This document shows, piece after piece, positions 1 to 8,755 of a stretch of 64,000 bases of DNA; the first letter of the stretch is position 1, and each line of letters opens with the position of its first letter. Where the stretch lies: the NCBI GenBank assembly GCA_027339745.1, contig DAHWNW010000001.1, positions 62,001-126,000 on the forward strand, written 5' to 3'. The notes below the pieces were generated by a model that searched no databases, was not told where the DNA came from, and saw only the letters and a program-made list of their open reading frames with translations. Source of the DNA: Nitrososphaerota archaeon. GTDB taxonomy: Archaea > Thermoproteota > Nitrososphaeria > Nitrososphaerales > Gagatemarchaeaceae. A program made the position numbers and the translations under genes.

Positions 1-480
1 GTCGGAGAGTACGAGATAAGGCGGTGTGACAGGTGCGACGTCCCCGCGGTCATACAGATCAACGAGGAGGCGCTCCCGGAGCACTACTCCGATTACTTCT
101 ACTATGACATCCTAGCCGAGTTCCCCGAGTCCTTCCTGGTGGCAGAGATAGACGGAGGGGTGATCGGGTACGTCATGGGCCGGATGGAGTATGGGTTCTC
201 TCACATTCGGAAGCTGGGGCTCGCGAGGAAGGGGCACATCGTTTCCGTCGCCGTGAAGGAACCGCATCGAGGGAAGGGGGTGGGCTCCCTTTTGGTGAAG
301 ACGGCCCATGAGGCCATGGCCGCGAGGGGAGGGACGGAGTGCTACCTGGAGGTCCGCGTCTCTAACGCCGAGGCAATCAACCTCTACCAGCGGCTCGGCT
401 ACAAGACATCGGGGCGGATGGAGGGGTACTACAAGGACGGGGAGGCCGCCCTCGTCATGGTCACCCCGCTGGAGAAATGA
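1..480 (+). CDS. rimI: RimI-like GNAT N-acetyltransferase, 5' partial
   Basis: The reading frame is open from the first base, so the start lies upstream of the window. About 159 residues are visible. The sequence begins with a DVPAVIQINEEALPEHY segment typical of archaeal RimI/Ard1-type N-terminal acetyltransferases, and the acetyl-CoA loop is EPHRGKGVGSLL. The C-terminal half carries the usual NAEAINLYQRLGY stretch. By family, it transfers acetyl from acetyl-CoA to protein N-termini in the cytoplasm. The stop overlaps the ATG of the DNA ligase gene (ATGA), which implies translational coupling. An internal ATG near 139 would remove the conserved N-terminal strand, so it is unlikely to be the start. 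Confidence 0.85.
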   Translation, partial: VGEYEIRRCDRCDVPAVIQINEEALPEHYSDYFYYDILAEFPESFLVAEIDGGVIGYVMGRMEYGFSHIRKLGLARKGHIVSVAVKEPHRGKGVGSLLVKTAHEAMAARGGTECYLEVRVSNAEAINLYQRLGYKTSGRMEGYYKDGEAALVMVTPLEK

Positions 481-2138
481 GGAGCGCCCCCTTCCTTGGG
501 CTGGCAGAGACCCTTGAGAGGGTCAAGGGGACGAGCAGCAAGAAGGAGAAGGTCGCGTTGCTGTCTTCGTATCTCAGGGGGCTCGGGGCGGAGGACGCTA
601 CAGTCGCCGCGAGGGTAGCGTCTGGGAGGGCGTCCGAGCGCGGGAGCAAGGACGAGGCGCAGGTGGGGTACTCCACCCTCCTGGGGGTGCTGCGGGAGGT
701 CACGGGCGCCACGGAAGGGGACGTCTCGAGGTCATATCTGAATCACGGCGACCTCGGAGAGGTGGCGGAGGACCTCCTGGCGAATAAGAAGGCTCAACCC
801 CTCTTCGCCGAAGAGCTGACGCTCGGCGACCTCGATGCGGGGTTCTCGAGGCTGCGCTCGGCCAAGGGCGAAGGCTCAGCGTCGGCCAAGAAGAGGATAG
901 TGAAGTCGCTCCTCCTTGCCGCCACCCCCCTAGAGGGGAAGTATCTGGTGAAAGCGCTCACGGGCGAGATGAGGACAGGGCTGGTCACCGGCCTCCTCGA
1001 GGAAGCGATAGGGGCGGCCTACGGGCTGTCCAAGGAGGAAGCGGCCAGGGCCCACATGGTCCTGGGGGACGTAGGGGCTTTCGCAGGGAGGGCGGCGGCC
1101 GGGACCGCGGCTTCGGTCAGGATCGAGCCATTCAGGCCGGTCAACTTCATGCTCGCCGAGCCGTTCGCCACCGCCCGCGGAATATCGGAACACTTCGCGA
1201 GGACCGTGTACGCCGAGTACAAGTACGACGGGGTCAGGGCCCAAGTCCATCGGGCCGGGGGGGAGGTCAGGATATACTCCAGGAGGCTCGAGGACATCAC
1301 GTCGAGCTTCCCTGAGATCGTCGAGTCTTTCCGCGGAGGGGCGGGAGAATTCATTCTCGACGGCGAGGCGGTCCCCTTCGCGGACGGCCGCCCTCTCCCG
1401 TTCCAGCTCCTGCAGAGGCGGCTCAGGAGGATGGAGGATTTCGAGGAAGCGGCTAGGAGGGCTCCTGTCACCTACTTCGCCTTCGACATACTCTTCAGCG
1501 GAGGGGAGGAGACGGTCCACCTGCCCCTCTCCCAGAGGCGGAGGATCCTGCGGGAGGTGGTCGCGGGGACTCCGGCGCGCCTGGCCGAGACGTCCGACGT
1601 CAAGAGCGAAGAAGAGGTGCAGGCTGCGTTCAGGCGCAGCCGGGAGCTAGGGTATGAAGGGCTCGTCGTGAAGGACCCGGAGGAGCCCTACGCCATGGGG
1701 AAGAGGGGGTCAGGGTGGGCGAAGCTGAAGGAGGAGCTCGACACCCTGGACGCTGTCATAGTCGCGGCCGAGTACGGCCATGGGAAGAGGGCAGGGGTCA
1801 TTTCTGACTACACCTTCGCGGTGAGGGACGGTGGCGAGCTGAAGACGGTCGGCAAGGCGTACAGCGGCCTGACCGACAAGGAGATTCAGGAGATGACGCG
1901 CAGACTGAAGGAGATCACCCTGGAGGACTTCGGGTACCGGCGGACCGTGAGAGCCGAGATCGTCGTGGAAGTCGCCTTCGACAGCGTCCAGCGCAGCGAC
2001 AGGCACGACTCAGGGTACGCGCTCAGGTTCCCCAGGATAAAGAGGATAAGGACGGACAAGGGTCCCTCTGATATAGACGACATCGGGAAGGTCGAGAGGA
2101 TCTTCAGAGGTCAGAAGCTGAAGGTGGACGAGGTCTAG
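477..2138 (+). CDS. lig: ATP-dependent DNA ligase
   Basis: The 553-residue protein has the archaeal/eukaryotic ligase I layout: an N-terminal DNA-binding domain (about 1-220), an adenylation domain and an OB-fold domain. The adenylated lysine is K249 in the motif EYKYDGVR. Further nucleotidyltransferase motifs are visible: FILDGEAV, TYFAFDILF, EGLVVKDP and GWAKLKEE. It seals nicks during replication and repair using ATP. Length is normal for archaeal ligases. The start ATG overlaps the stop of the preceding acetyltransferase by four bases, so the two are probably co-transcribed. Confidence 0.95.
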   Translation: MRSAPFLGLAETLERVKGTSSKKEKVALLSSYLRGLGAEDATVAARVASGRASERGSKDEAQVGYSTLLGVLREVTGATEGDVSRSYLNHGDLGEVAEDLLANKKAQPLFAEELTLGDLDAGFSRLRSAKGEGSASAKKRIVKSLLLAATPLEGKYLVKALTGEMRTGLVTGLLEEAIGAAYGLSKEEAARAHMVLGDVGAFAGRAAAGTAASVRIEPFRPVNFMLAEPFATARGISEHFARTVYAEYKYDGVRAQVHRAGGEVRIYSRRLEDITSSFPEIVESFRGGAGEFILDGEAVPFADGRPLPFQLLQRRLRRMEDFEEAARRAPVTYFAFDILFSGGEETVHLPLSQRRRILREVVAGTPARLAETSDVKSEEEVQAAFRRSRELGYEGLVVKDPEEPYAMGKRGSGWAKLKEELDTLDAVIVAAEYGHGKRAGVISDYTFAVRDGGELKTVGKAYSGLTDKEIQEMTRRLKEITLEDFGYRRTVRAEIVVEVAFDSVQRSDRHDSGYALRFPRIKRIRTDKGPSDIDDIGKVERIFRGQKLKVDEV

Positions 2139-2151
2139 GGCGGGCTCTGCT

Positions 2152-2160
2152 CCTTATATC
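2152..2160 (+). promoter_or_regulatory. TATA box before prepilin peptidase gene
   Basis: CCTTATATC lies about 27 bases before the TTG at 2184, the normal archaeal spacing for a leaderless or nearly leaderless transcript. Confidence 0.55.
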
Positions 2161-2183
2161 CGCTACTCCCCCTGGGAGGACGG

Positions 2184-2801
2184 TTGTACGCGGAGCTCCT
2201 CATAGCGGCCTCCTTCGCGCTCGCCGCTTACCAGGACGTAAAGGACAGGGCGGTGAGCGACCTCGTCTGGATCCCGGCCGCGGCCGCGGTGGCCCTGACG
2301 CTCTATTCCTTCTTCGTCGCTGGGGGGGCGGGCCTGGGGTTCTACCTCGTGAAGCTCGTGTTGATCGGGGGGCTGGCGCTCGGATTCGCTTTCTTCGGGG
2401 GGATCGGCCAGGCCGACGGGATCGCCATCGCGGTGGTAGCCTCGGACCCCTACCCCCTCTCCCCGCTGGCGCCACTGATCGGGGCGGCCGTGGTCGCGGC
2501 CGCTCACATATCGTACGAGTTCGCAAGAGGTAACGCAGGGAGGCGGAAGACTGTCCCGATGGAGCAGTTCCTTAGAGAGCAGAGGTGGATCCCAAAGGCC
2601 ATCGTCTCGGGTGGGGTCAGGACAGAGGTGAGCAGGGACGTCAACGTCGCCAGGGACGAAGTGGAGGCGTCGGGGAAGTCTGACGCGGCGGTGGAGGTGA
2701 CCTACGGGGTCCCCACTGTAGCCTACCTCGCTATCGGGTTCGTCGCCTACGTCGCCTACATGCTGCTGTTCAATTACGCCGCGTTCGCCGCCCTGCCTTA
2801 G
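2184..2801 (+). CDS. Type IV prepilin / prearchaellin peptidase (A24 family)
   Basis: This 205-residue polytopic membrane protein carries the two aspartates of the GxGD aspartic proteases: D18 in YQDVKDR after the first membrane segment, and D78 in GGIGQADG. These are the catalytic residues of FlaK/PibD/PilD-type enzymes that cleave class III signal peptides from pilins and archaellins at the cytoplasmic face. A hydrophilic stretch (about 112-165) precedes a last membrane helix near the C-terminus. The start is TTG, supported by a TATA box 27 bases upstream; no ATG lies near. No pilin gene is adjacent, so its substrates are encoded elsewhere. Confidence 0.85.
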   Translation: MYAELLIAASFALAAYQDVKDRAVSDLVWIPAAAAVALTLYSFFVAGGAGLGFYLVKLVLIGGLALGFAFFGGIGQADGIAIAVVASDPYPLSPLAPLIGAAVVAAAHISYEFARGNAGRRKTVPMEQFLREQRWIPKAIVSGGVRTEVSRDVNVARDEVEASGKSDAAVEVTYGVPTVAYLAIGFVAYVAYMLLFNYAAFAALP

Positions 2802-2813
2802 GCCCCGCCCACA

Positions 2814-2823
2814 GGTTAAATCT
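2814..2823 (+). promoter_or_regulatory. TATA box before thymidylate-kinase-like gene
   Basis: GGTTAAATCT lies about 28 bases upstream of the ATG at 2848, suggesting a leaderless mRNA. Confidence 0.5.
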
Positions 2824-2847
2824 GCAGCGCGAAGAGCCGGGGCGCCT

Positions 2848-3438
2848 ATGATGTTCGTAGCGTTCGAAGGGTTCTCTGGGACCGGCAAGACTTCACTCGC
2901 GATGAGGATGGAGGAGATGGGGTGGCTGAGGCTCCAGGAGTCGGCGCACGCCGTGGATCGGCGCGTCCCTGTAGCTGACAGGGCCGACACCGCCGCGGAC
3001 TTCAGCCTGCTGGGGGCCACGATGGGATACGCCTCGATAATATCGAGCCAGCGAGAGAAGAGGAACATCGTCTCCGAAGGTTACCTGATATCTGACCTCG
3101 CGTACGCCAAGATCAGGTTTGAGCTGGGGAAGAGCGCCGCATACCCCTTGATGCTTTCGATGGTGAAAGGTATCCTCTCCGAGCCCAGGCTCAGGCCCGA
3201 CCTGTACATACTCCTGAAAGCAGGGGACGAGACGATAAACAGCAGGCAGCTGAAGAAGGACGATCGGGAGAGGAACCCCACGGAGTTCTTCAGGACTAGG
3301 TACTACACGGCGCTCGCCGAGATCCATGCGGAGCTGGGCGAGGACGCGCTAGAGAAGGTGGAGACAGACTCTGACCTGGATGCGACGCTCAAGGAAATCG
3401 TCGGCATCATCGGGAAGCGCAAAGTGAGCTCTGCATGA
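2848..3438 (+). CDS. Thymidylate-kinase-like P-loop nucleotide kinase
   Basis: The 196-residue protein opens with FVAFEGFSGTGKTSLA, a Walker A loop in the context typical of thymidylate kinases (FEGxDGxGKST). A later basic segment, KKDDRERNPTEFF, occupies the position of the LID region. By family it would phosphorylate a nucleoside monophosphate with ATP. The usual DR(Y/H) motif of Tmk is not clear, and the region after the P-loop diverges, so the substrate is uncertain. ATG codons at 2848 and 2851 are both possible. Its stop overlaps the next gene's ATG, which makes a two-gene operon. Confidence 0.7.
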   Translation: MMFVAFEGFSGTGKTSLAMRMEEMGWLRLQESAHAVDRRVPVADRADTAADFSLLGATMGYASIISSQREKRNIVSEGYLISDLAYAKIRFELGKSAAYPLMLSMVKGILSEPRLRPDLYILLKAGDETINSRQLKKDDRERNPTEFFRTRYYTALAEIHAELGEDALEKVETDSDLDATLKEIVGIIGKRKVSSA

Positions 3439-4274
3439 ACACGAAGGAGTGGGAAGCGTTCCTGCTCGGGGCGACCGAAGAAGTCCGGAGGCGTTTGTCC
3501 CCCCTCGCTTCCAGGGGAGGTCGCGGCAGGACGGTAGGGGTCGGCGCGGCCGGGGACCGGACCATCTACGCCGACCGGCTCGCGGAGGACACCCTGCTGG
3601 ACGAGTTGCGGAAGGTGGGGGGAGTAAAGGTGTTGAGCGAAGAGGCGGGGGACGCCGGGGAGGCCGAAGGCGGCACCCTGGCGGTGGTGGACCCGCTTGA
3701 CGGATCGTCGAACTTCGAGCGCGGCATACCGTTCTTCTGTACATCGGTGGCGGTCGTCGAAGCGGGGACGCTCGACTCGGTGACTGTGGGTGTTGTCAGA
3801 GACCTAGTGACAGGCGATGTATACTCTGCACGGAGAGGAGGGGGAGCGAGAAAGAACGGCAGAGCGATCAGGACGAGCAAGGCGGCCGAGGTCGCCGAGG
3901 CGGTGGTGGGGGTAGACCTGAGCAGAGGCCCGCCGGGGCTGGCTGAAGGGCTCGCCCCCCTGCTCGGCAGGGTGAAGAGACAGGTGCACCTGGGAGCCAA
4001 CGCGTTGGAGATGTGCTACCTCGCGGAGGGGAAGACGGACGCCTTCGTCGACCTGAGAGGGACGATGAGGATAACCGACTTCGCCGCAGCCTACCTGATC
4101 GCAGCCGAAGCTGGGGCAGTCGTCACCGACGGCTTAGGCGGGAAGCTCTCCCCGGAGTTCGACCTCGCGCACAGGTTCAGCTTCGTGGCGTCGGCGAACC
4201 CCGCCGTCCATCGGGAGATCCTGAGACTTTGCCGTGGATGGGTTTCAGCGGTGGAAACGCGCCCGAAAACCTAG
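3435..4274 (+). CDS. Inositol monophosphatase / archaeal fructose-1,6-bisphosphatase family phosphatase
   Basis: The 279-residue protein has the IMPase-superfamily metal motifs: SEEAGD near residue 68, DPLDGSSNF starting at D86 (metal ligands D86 and D89), and ITDFAAAYLIAAEAGA with D215. Family members dephosphorylate inositol phosphates, fructose 1,6-bisphosphate or adenosine 3'-phosphate 5'-phosphate (PAP) in the cytoplasm. The PAP possibility deserves mention, because two PAPS-dependent sulfotransferases lie 5-7 kb away and PAP is their inhibitory product; that link is inference. The ATG overlaps the stop of the kinase-like gene. Confidence 0.85.
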   Translation: MNTKEWEAFLLGATEEVRRRLSPLASRGGRGRTVGVGAAGDRTIYADRLAEDTLLDELRKVGGVKVLSEEAGDAGEAEGGTLAVVDPLDGSSNFERGIPFFCTSVAVVEAGTLDSVTVGVVRDLVTGDVYSARRGGGARKNGRAIRTSKAAEVAEAVVGVDLSRGPPGLAEGLAPLLGRVKRQVHLGANALEMCYLAEGKTDAFVDLRGTMRITDFAAAYLIAAEAGAVVTDGLGGKLSPEFDLAHRFSFVASANPAVHREILRLCRGWVSAVETRPKT

Positions 4275-4401
4275 CCAAGCTCGCGAAAGAGAACGCCTCT
4301 TTGCCAGAGACGCGCCCCTGAACAGGGGCCGGGAGGGCTGGGGACTTGCCGGGGCCGCCGAGGGGCTGGGGGAGCTCCGGCCTCCCGACGGCCGGATGGC
4401 G

Positions 4402-5268
4402 TCATCCGTGGCGCGCGAGCGCCTTGACCGCCCTCGTCACCAGCAGCCTCTTCTGAGACCTGTTCACGTACGTAGCGACGTCCAAACGCCTTACCCCTCT
4501 CCGGTCGAGATACCCCCTGAGCATCTGGAGCCCCTGCCTCGGTGAGCGAGCCGTGAGGGCGACACTCCTCCCCAGCGCGTAGGGCCAAAAGTATCCCAGG
4601 GCGTACATCCCTCTCCCGTAGAGCAGGCCTTTTGAGATGGAGGTGGGTCTGGAGATGACGCTCGCGATGTCTGAGAACGACCTGGTGGAGTAGCCAGACG
4701 CCTGCGCCTTCAGATACAACCAGCTCTCCCAGCCATACTCCAGGGGAAACCGCATCGTGTTCGCGTCCCTCCAGAAGCCAACCCTGATCACCATCCCCGA
4801 CCCCCTGGGGGACGACTCGGCCGACCTCTCCCCGACGACGCAGCCGCTCGCCACCGCCAGACGGGGATCCTCCAGCATTCGTCCTATCACGGCGGCCAGA
4901 TACCCCGGGGGGAGCGAGTGGTCTCCGTCGAGCTTCATGACGAAGTCTAGCGGCGCCTTCCATCTCGCCAGGACGCCGAGCCCGCGGTTGAGGACCCGGG
5001 CCAGCTCAGGCCGGCCCACGTAGCTCTCTTCATGGGGCTCGAGATGGACCACCTCCAAGTCGAAGGAGTAACTCCCTCTGGCGGCGTCAAGGAACCCGCC
5101 GGTCCCGTCCGTCGACCCGTCGTCCACCACGACCACCACCGAGGGCCTCAACGACTGGGCCTCTAGCGACGCGAGGGCCCTCCCCAACCCCCTCTCGTTT
5201 CTGACCGCCATGAAGACACCCACTGTCGCACCGTCACCCCGGTCACCTGCGCCCTGGTCGCGTTGCAC
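4402..5268 (-). CDS. Family 2 glycosyltransferase
   Basis: The 288-residue GT2 protein has an N-terminal Rossmann-like nucleotide-sugar domain with VVDDGSTDGT (D49, D50) and KLDGDHSLPPGY, where D114 and D116 form the DxD-type metal site. No clear membrane helix follows, so it is probably peripheral at the cytoplasmic face. GTG is the likely start: a TATA box shared with the divergent dehydrogenase gene lies about 26 bases upstream, which gives a leaderless transcript. It sits at the left edge of the 4.4-15.3 kb glycan locus. Donor and acceptor cannot be told from sequence. Confidence 0.85.
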   Translation of the reverse strand: MQRDQGAGDRGDGATVGVFMAVRNERGLGRALASLEAQSLRPSVVVVVDDGSTDGTGGFLDAARGSYSFDLEVVHLEPHEESYVGRPELARVLNRGLGVLARWKAPLDFVMKLDGDHSLPPGYLAAVIGRMLEDPRLAVASGCVVGERSAESSPRGSGMVIRVGFWRDANTMRFPLEYGWESWLYLKAQASGYSTRSFSDIASVISRPTSISKGLLYGRGMYALGYFWPYALGRSVALTARSPRQGLQMLRGYLDRRGVRRLDVATYVNRSQKRLLVTRAVKALARHG

Positions 5269-5289
5269 TCGGCGCGACTATTCGACAAT

Positions 5290-5300
5290 CATAATAAAGT
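5290..5300. promoter_or_regulatory. Shared bidirectional TATA region
   Basis: The AT-rich CATAATAAAGT core reads as a TATA box on both strands. It is about 26 bases from the GTG of the minus-strand glycosyltransferase and about 30 bases from the TTG of the plus-strand dehydrogenase. One TATA element may serve both genes, or two overlapping ones may compete. Confidence 0.5.
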
Positions 5301-5327
5301 CCACCAGGGGCTGCGACCAAGAGAAGC

Positions 5328-6809
5328 TTGGCTGGCCCATCGAAGGAAGGGAACCTCGCGGAGACGCTCAACTTCCCGGCGGGGGCGCTCGCGCGGGGCC
5401 TGGAGGGGGGGAAGGTGAAGGTCACTGTTGTGGGACTCGGGAGGATCGGCCTCCCCACCGCCGCGCTCTTCGCCGAGTCAGGGGCGAGAGTCACGGGCTT
5501 CGACGTGGACCCCACGGTGGTCGACGAGACCAACGCAGGGAGGTGCAAGTTCGTAGACGAGCCGGGGCTAGGGGACCTGGTGAAGAAGCACGCCGTGGGC
5601 CGCACCCTAAGGGCGACCACCTCCCCAGACGACGCCTTTGACTCGGACTTCATCGTCATCTGCGTCCCGACCCCCGTCGACCAGGGGAAGACGCCAGACT
5701 ACTCCGCGGTCAGGCGCGCCGCCGAGGAAATCGGGGTGCGGCTCAAGAGGGGGACGGTGGTGGTCACGGAGAGCACCGTAGGACCGGGGGTTGTGGAAGG
5801 GATGATAGGCCCCATCCTGGAGTCGAAGTCTGGCCTGGAGGCCACCTCAGAGTTCGGCCTGGCGGCGTGCCCTGAGAGGTCTGACCCTGGCAAGATACTC
5901 AAGGACATGAGGTCGCTCCCCAGGATAATAGGAGCTACCGGGCCCGGGTGCGCCGCGGCCGTCGTGGAGCTCTACAGGCGCGCCCTGGGAGTCGAACCCA
6001 TCCGCGTGTCGTCCCCGCGGACGGCGAACGCGGTCAAGCTGACCGAGAACATATTCAGGGACGTGAACATAGCCCTCTCCAACGAATTCGCCATACTCTT
6101 CGAGGGCCTTGGCATTGACGCGATGGAGGTGATAGACGCGTGCGCGACGAAATACAATTTCGTCCCACACTATCCGGGCATCGGGGTCGGGGGCCCTTGC
6201 CTCCCGAGTAACTCATACTACATGATCGCAGAGGCCATGAAAGATGGGAGCATCCCCTATCTTGTGAGGATGGCCCGGGAGATAAACGACAGGATGCCCG
6301 AGCACGTCGTTGAGCTGACTTCGCAGGCGCTGAACGCGGTGGGGAAGACGGTGAAGGGGTCCAAAGTGACCGTGCTTGGGGTCGCGTACAAGCCAGACGT
6401 AAGGGACGTGCAGCTCACACCGGTCGAGAAGGCGATAAGGAGGCTGACCGCGATGGGGGCGAAGCTCTCTGTTTACGACCCGATGTACAGGGGAGAGACG
6501 GTTATGGGGATGAAGGTGGCAGAAAGCGCCCTGGAGGCCGCGGCTGGGGCAGACTGCCTGCTGCTGGCGACGGCGCACACGGAGTTCAAGAAGCTCGACC
6601 TGAAGGCGCTGTCGAAGGCCATGAACAAGGCCGCCGCCTTCGTAGACGGCAGGGACGCAGTCGTCCCCTCCTCGGCGACGAGCGCGGGGTTCTTCTACTG
6701 CGGGGTCGGACGGAGCCTCGTGCCCCCGGAGAGGCGAGAGCCCACGGAGGCGCCGAACGACACCGCGGGGGCGGGAGTCAGACGGCGAGCCCCCTGGCCG
6801 CGGCCCTGA
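5328..6809 (+). CDS. UDP-glucose/UDP-N-acetylmannosamine 6-dehydrogenase family
   Basis: The 493-residue protein has an N-terminal NAD-binding fold (VVGLGRIGLPTA, glycines at 36, 38 and 41), VPTPVD, and the STVGPG stretch. A central helix domain follows, with the catalytic cysteine C291 in GVGGPCLPSN. A C-terminal UDP-binding domain contains VLGVAYKPDVRD. Such enzymes oxidise a UDP-hexose or UDP-N-acetylhexosamine twice to the uronic acid. The spacing and ACPER motif resemble the WecC/ManNAc dehydrogenase group more than UDP-glucose dehydrogenase, but the substrate is not certain. About 50 extra C-terminal residues run into the 3' end of the convergent asparagine-synthase gene by 32 bases. 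Confidence 0.88.
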   Translation: MAGPSKEGNLAETLNFPAGALARGLEGGKVKVTVVGLGRIGLPTAALFAESGARVTGFDVDPTVVDETNAGRCKFVDEPGLGDLVKKHAVGRTLRATTSPDDAFDSDFIVICVPTPVDQGKTPDYSAVRRAAEEIGVRLKRGTVVVTESTVGPGVVEGMIGPILESKSGLEATSEFGLAACPERSDPGKILKDMRSLPRIIGATGPGCAAAVVELYRRALGVEPIRVSSPRTANAVKLTENIFRDVNIALSNEFAILFEGLGIDAMEVIDACATKYNFVPHYPGIGVGGPCLPSNSYYMIAEAMKDGSIPYLVRMAREINDRMPEHVVELTSQALNAVGKTVKGSKVTVLGVAYKPDVRDVQLTPVEKAIRRLTAMGAKLSVYDPMYRGETVMGMKVAESALEAAAGADCLLLATAHTEFKKLDLKALSKAMNKAAAFVDGRDAVVPSSATSAGFFYCGVGRSLVPPERREPTEAPNDTAGAGVRRRAPWPRP

Positions 6810-8622
6810 CCTTCTCCTTCCCCCCTTCGACGAACTGCTCGTGCCAGACGTGGAACGCGTAGACGTGCCAGAGGAGGGACAAGGTGCTATAGGACCCCCC
6901 AGCGGCCGGCATCAGCCTCTTCAGGGCGTCCACGTCGAAGTACTTCTTCACCGCCTGGGACCCTGACACGACCCTCCTTATCTCCTCGCCGAACTCCCCC
7001 GGCCACCACTTCACTATGTTGAGGCTGAAGCCGTGCTTCGGCTTCCTGAAGCAAAACTCCGGAAGCACCCCCGCCATGGCCCTCCGGAGCGTCATCTTCC
7101 CCTCGCCATGGCCGTAGTTGTAGCGGTAAGGGACAGGGAGCATCAGGTCGAGCAGCTGGTTGTCGAGGAGTGGGACCCTCACCTCGAGGGAGTGGGCCAT
7201 CGACGTCGCGTCCTCGACCGCGAGGAAGTCGTCAGGCAGCTTGGTCCCAAACTCAGCGGAGGTCGCCTGCTGCACGAAGTCGGCGCCGGCGTCGCCGAAG
7301 TAAGAGCTGCGCATCCTTTCGGTCAGGCGGTCCCTGAATTCGGTTATCGGCGCGGAGAAGACGGTGTCGTCCAGAGTCCCGTACACAGGGGACACCACGG
7401 TGAGGTATGAGTGGGCCCTGTCGTTGACTTTGGCCAGAAGCGCCTTCCTCCTCCCGGTCGCGAGGGCCGACAACATCGAAGCGCCTGGGACCTTCATCAT
7501 CTGCTGGGCCTTCCGGAAGGCGGTGAACCTCGCGGAGGTCGGGTATCCGAAGAAGAGCTCGTCCCCGCCGATCCCGCTCAGGCAGACCTTCGCGTACCTG
7601 CTGGCGAACTCGTCGATGAACCAGTAGTAGGTGTTGAGCTTCGGCTGCTCTGAGTGCCATATCATCTCCGGGTACAGGTCCAGGGCGGCTCTGTCAGAGA
7701 TGACGAGCTCATGGTGGTCCGTTCCGAAATGGTCGGCGACGCGCCGCGCGTCGGCAAGCTCGTCGTCATCGTGCCCGAAGCCGAGGCAGAAGGTCTTCAG
7801 AGCGCGCGGGTAGTGCTTCGAGGCGAAGGCGACCACCGTCGAGCTGTCCAGCCCCCCGGACAGGAAGGAGGTCACTTCGACGTCAGAGACAAGCTGCCGC
7901 TTCACCGACTGCTCGAGAGCGTCGCGGACCGCCTCAGCGGTCGGGACCGGGCCCGCGCTCACTGCAGGGGGGCGCCAGTAGGGCGTGACGGCGCCGGTGC
8001 TGGAGTCGAAGTACGAGCCTGGCTGGACCTTGTAGACCCCGGAGAAGAGGGTGAGCTCGAACGGGACGTAGTAGAGGGACACCAGGTAGTACAACCCTTC
8101 CCTGCTCACCCCTGCTTCAACGTCAGGGTGGGCAAGGAGGCCCTTGACCTCGCTGCAGAACGCGAAGTCCCCCGTCCGCGTCTTGGTGTAGTAGAGCGGC
8201 TTCACCCCGACGCGGTCCCTCGCGAGGACCAGCCTCCTTTCCTTGACGTCCCATAGGGCAACGGCGAAGATCCCGTCCAGCATGGCGAACACCCCCGTCC
8301 CGTACTCTTCGAAGCCGTGGAGTATCGCCTCCGTGTCGGACCTCGTCCTGAAGCGGTGGCCCTTCGCCTCCAGGACCGCCCTCATCTCGGCGAAGTTGTA
8401 GATTTCGCCGTTGAAGACTATGGAGAGGGACTCGTCCTCGTTGAAGATCGGCTGGTGACCGCCCTCGACGTCGATTATGCTCAGGCGGTTCGAGAAGATC
8501 GCGACTCCTCGGTCTACGTACTCGCCGTAATCGTCCGGACCACGGTGCTTCGTAAGGGCGGACATGGCCCTGAGGAGCTCCTTCGTGGCCTGTCCCCCTA
8601 CGCACCCGCCTATGCCGCACAA
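6778..8622 (-). CDS. asnB: AsnB-type glutamine-hydrolysing amidotransferase / asparagine synthase
   Basis: The 614-residue protein starts MCGIGG, so C2 becomes the N-terminal nucleophile of the class II glutamine amidotransferase domain. NRLSIIDVEGGHQP and FNGEIYN are conserved in that domain. The synthetase domain follows, with the PP-loop SFLSGGLDSSTV near residue 255. By family it makes asparagine from aspartate, glutamine and ATP. Paralogues inside polysaccharide loci are thought to amidate sugars such as uronic acids. Its position next to a uronate-forming dehydrogenase makes a glycan role plausible (inference). The TTG start is fixed by the requirement for Cys at position 2. Confidence 0.88.
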   Translation of the reverse strand: MCGIGGCVGGQATKELLRAMSALTKHRGPDDYGEYVDRGVAIFSNRLSIIDVEGGHQPIFNEDESLSIVFNGEIYNFAEMRAVLEAKGHRFRTRSDTEAILHGFEEYGTGVFAMLDGIFAVALWDVKERRLVLARDRVGVKPLYYTKTRTGDFAFCSEVKGLLAHPDVEAGVSREGLYYLVSLYYVPFELTLFSGVYKVQPGSYFDSSTGAVTPYWRPPAVSAGPVPTAEAVRDALEQSVKRQLVSDVEVTSFLSGGLDSSTVVAFASKHYPRALKTFCLGFGHDDDELADARRVADHFGTDHHELVISDRAALDLYPEMIWHSEQPKLNTYYWFIDEFASRYAKVCLSGIGGDELFFGYPTSARFTAFRKAQQMMKVPGASMLSALATGRRKALLAKVNDRAHSYLTVVSPVYGTLDDTVFSAPITEFRDRLTERMRSSYFGDAGADFVQQATSAEFGTKLPDDFLAVEDATSMAHSLEVRVPLLDNQLLDLMLPVPYRYNYGHGEGKMTLRRAMAGVLPEFCFRKPKHGFSLNIVKWWPGEFGEEIRRVVSGSQAVKKYFDVDALKRLMPAAGGSYSTLSLLWHVYAFHVWHEQFVEGGKEKVRAAARGLAV

Positions 8623-8706
8623 AGGAAAGACCTTGCGAGCCGTGCTTCAGGAGTACTAAAGGATGAGCAGAAGAAGCGCCCCGACGAAGACGCGGAGCGA
8701 CAATCA

Positions 8707-8716
8707 GCTTAAAACT
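8707..8716 (+). promoter_or_regulatory. TATA box before glycosyltransferase gene
   Basis: GCTTAAAACT fits an archaeal TATA box. It predicts transcription from about 8737 and so supports the ATG at 8756 over upstream in-frame codons. Confidence 0.5.
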
Positions 8717-8755
8717 CGGCCCGAGCATCTGGCCGGGAAGCATGAGAAAGGCGGC

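Noticed and set aside
2163-3068. Minus-strand 301-codon frame opposite the prepilin peptidase and kinase-like genes
   Set aside because: Composition-driven shadow; both plus-strand genes have catalytic motifs and promoters.
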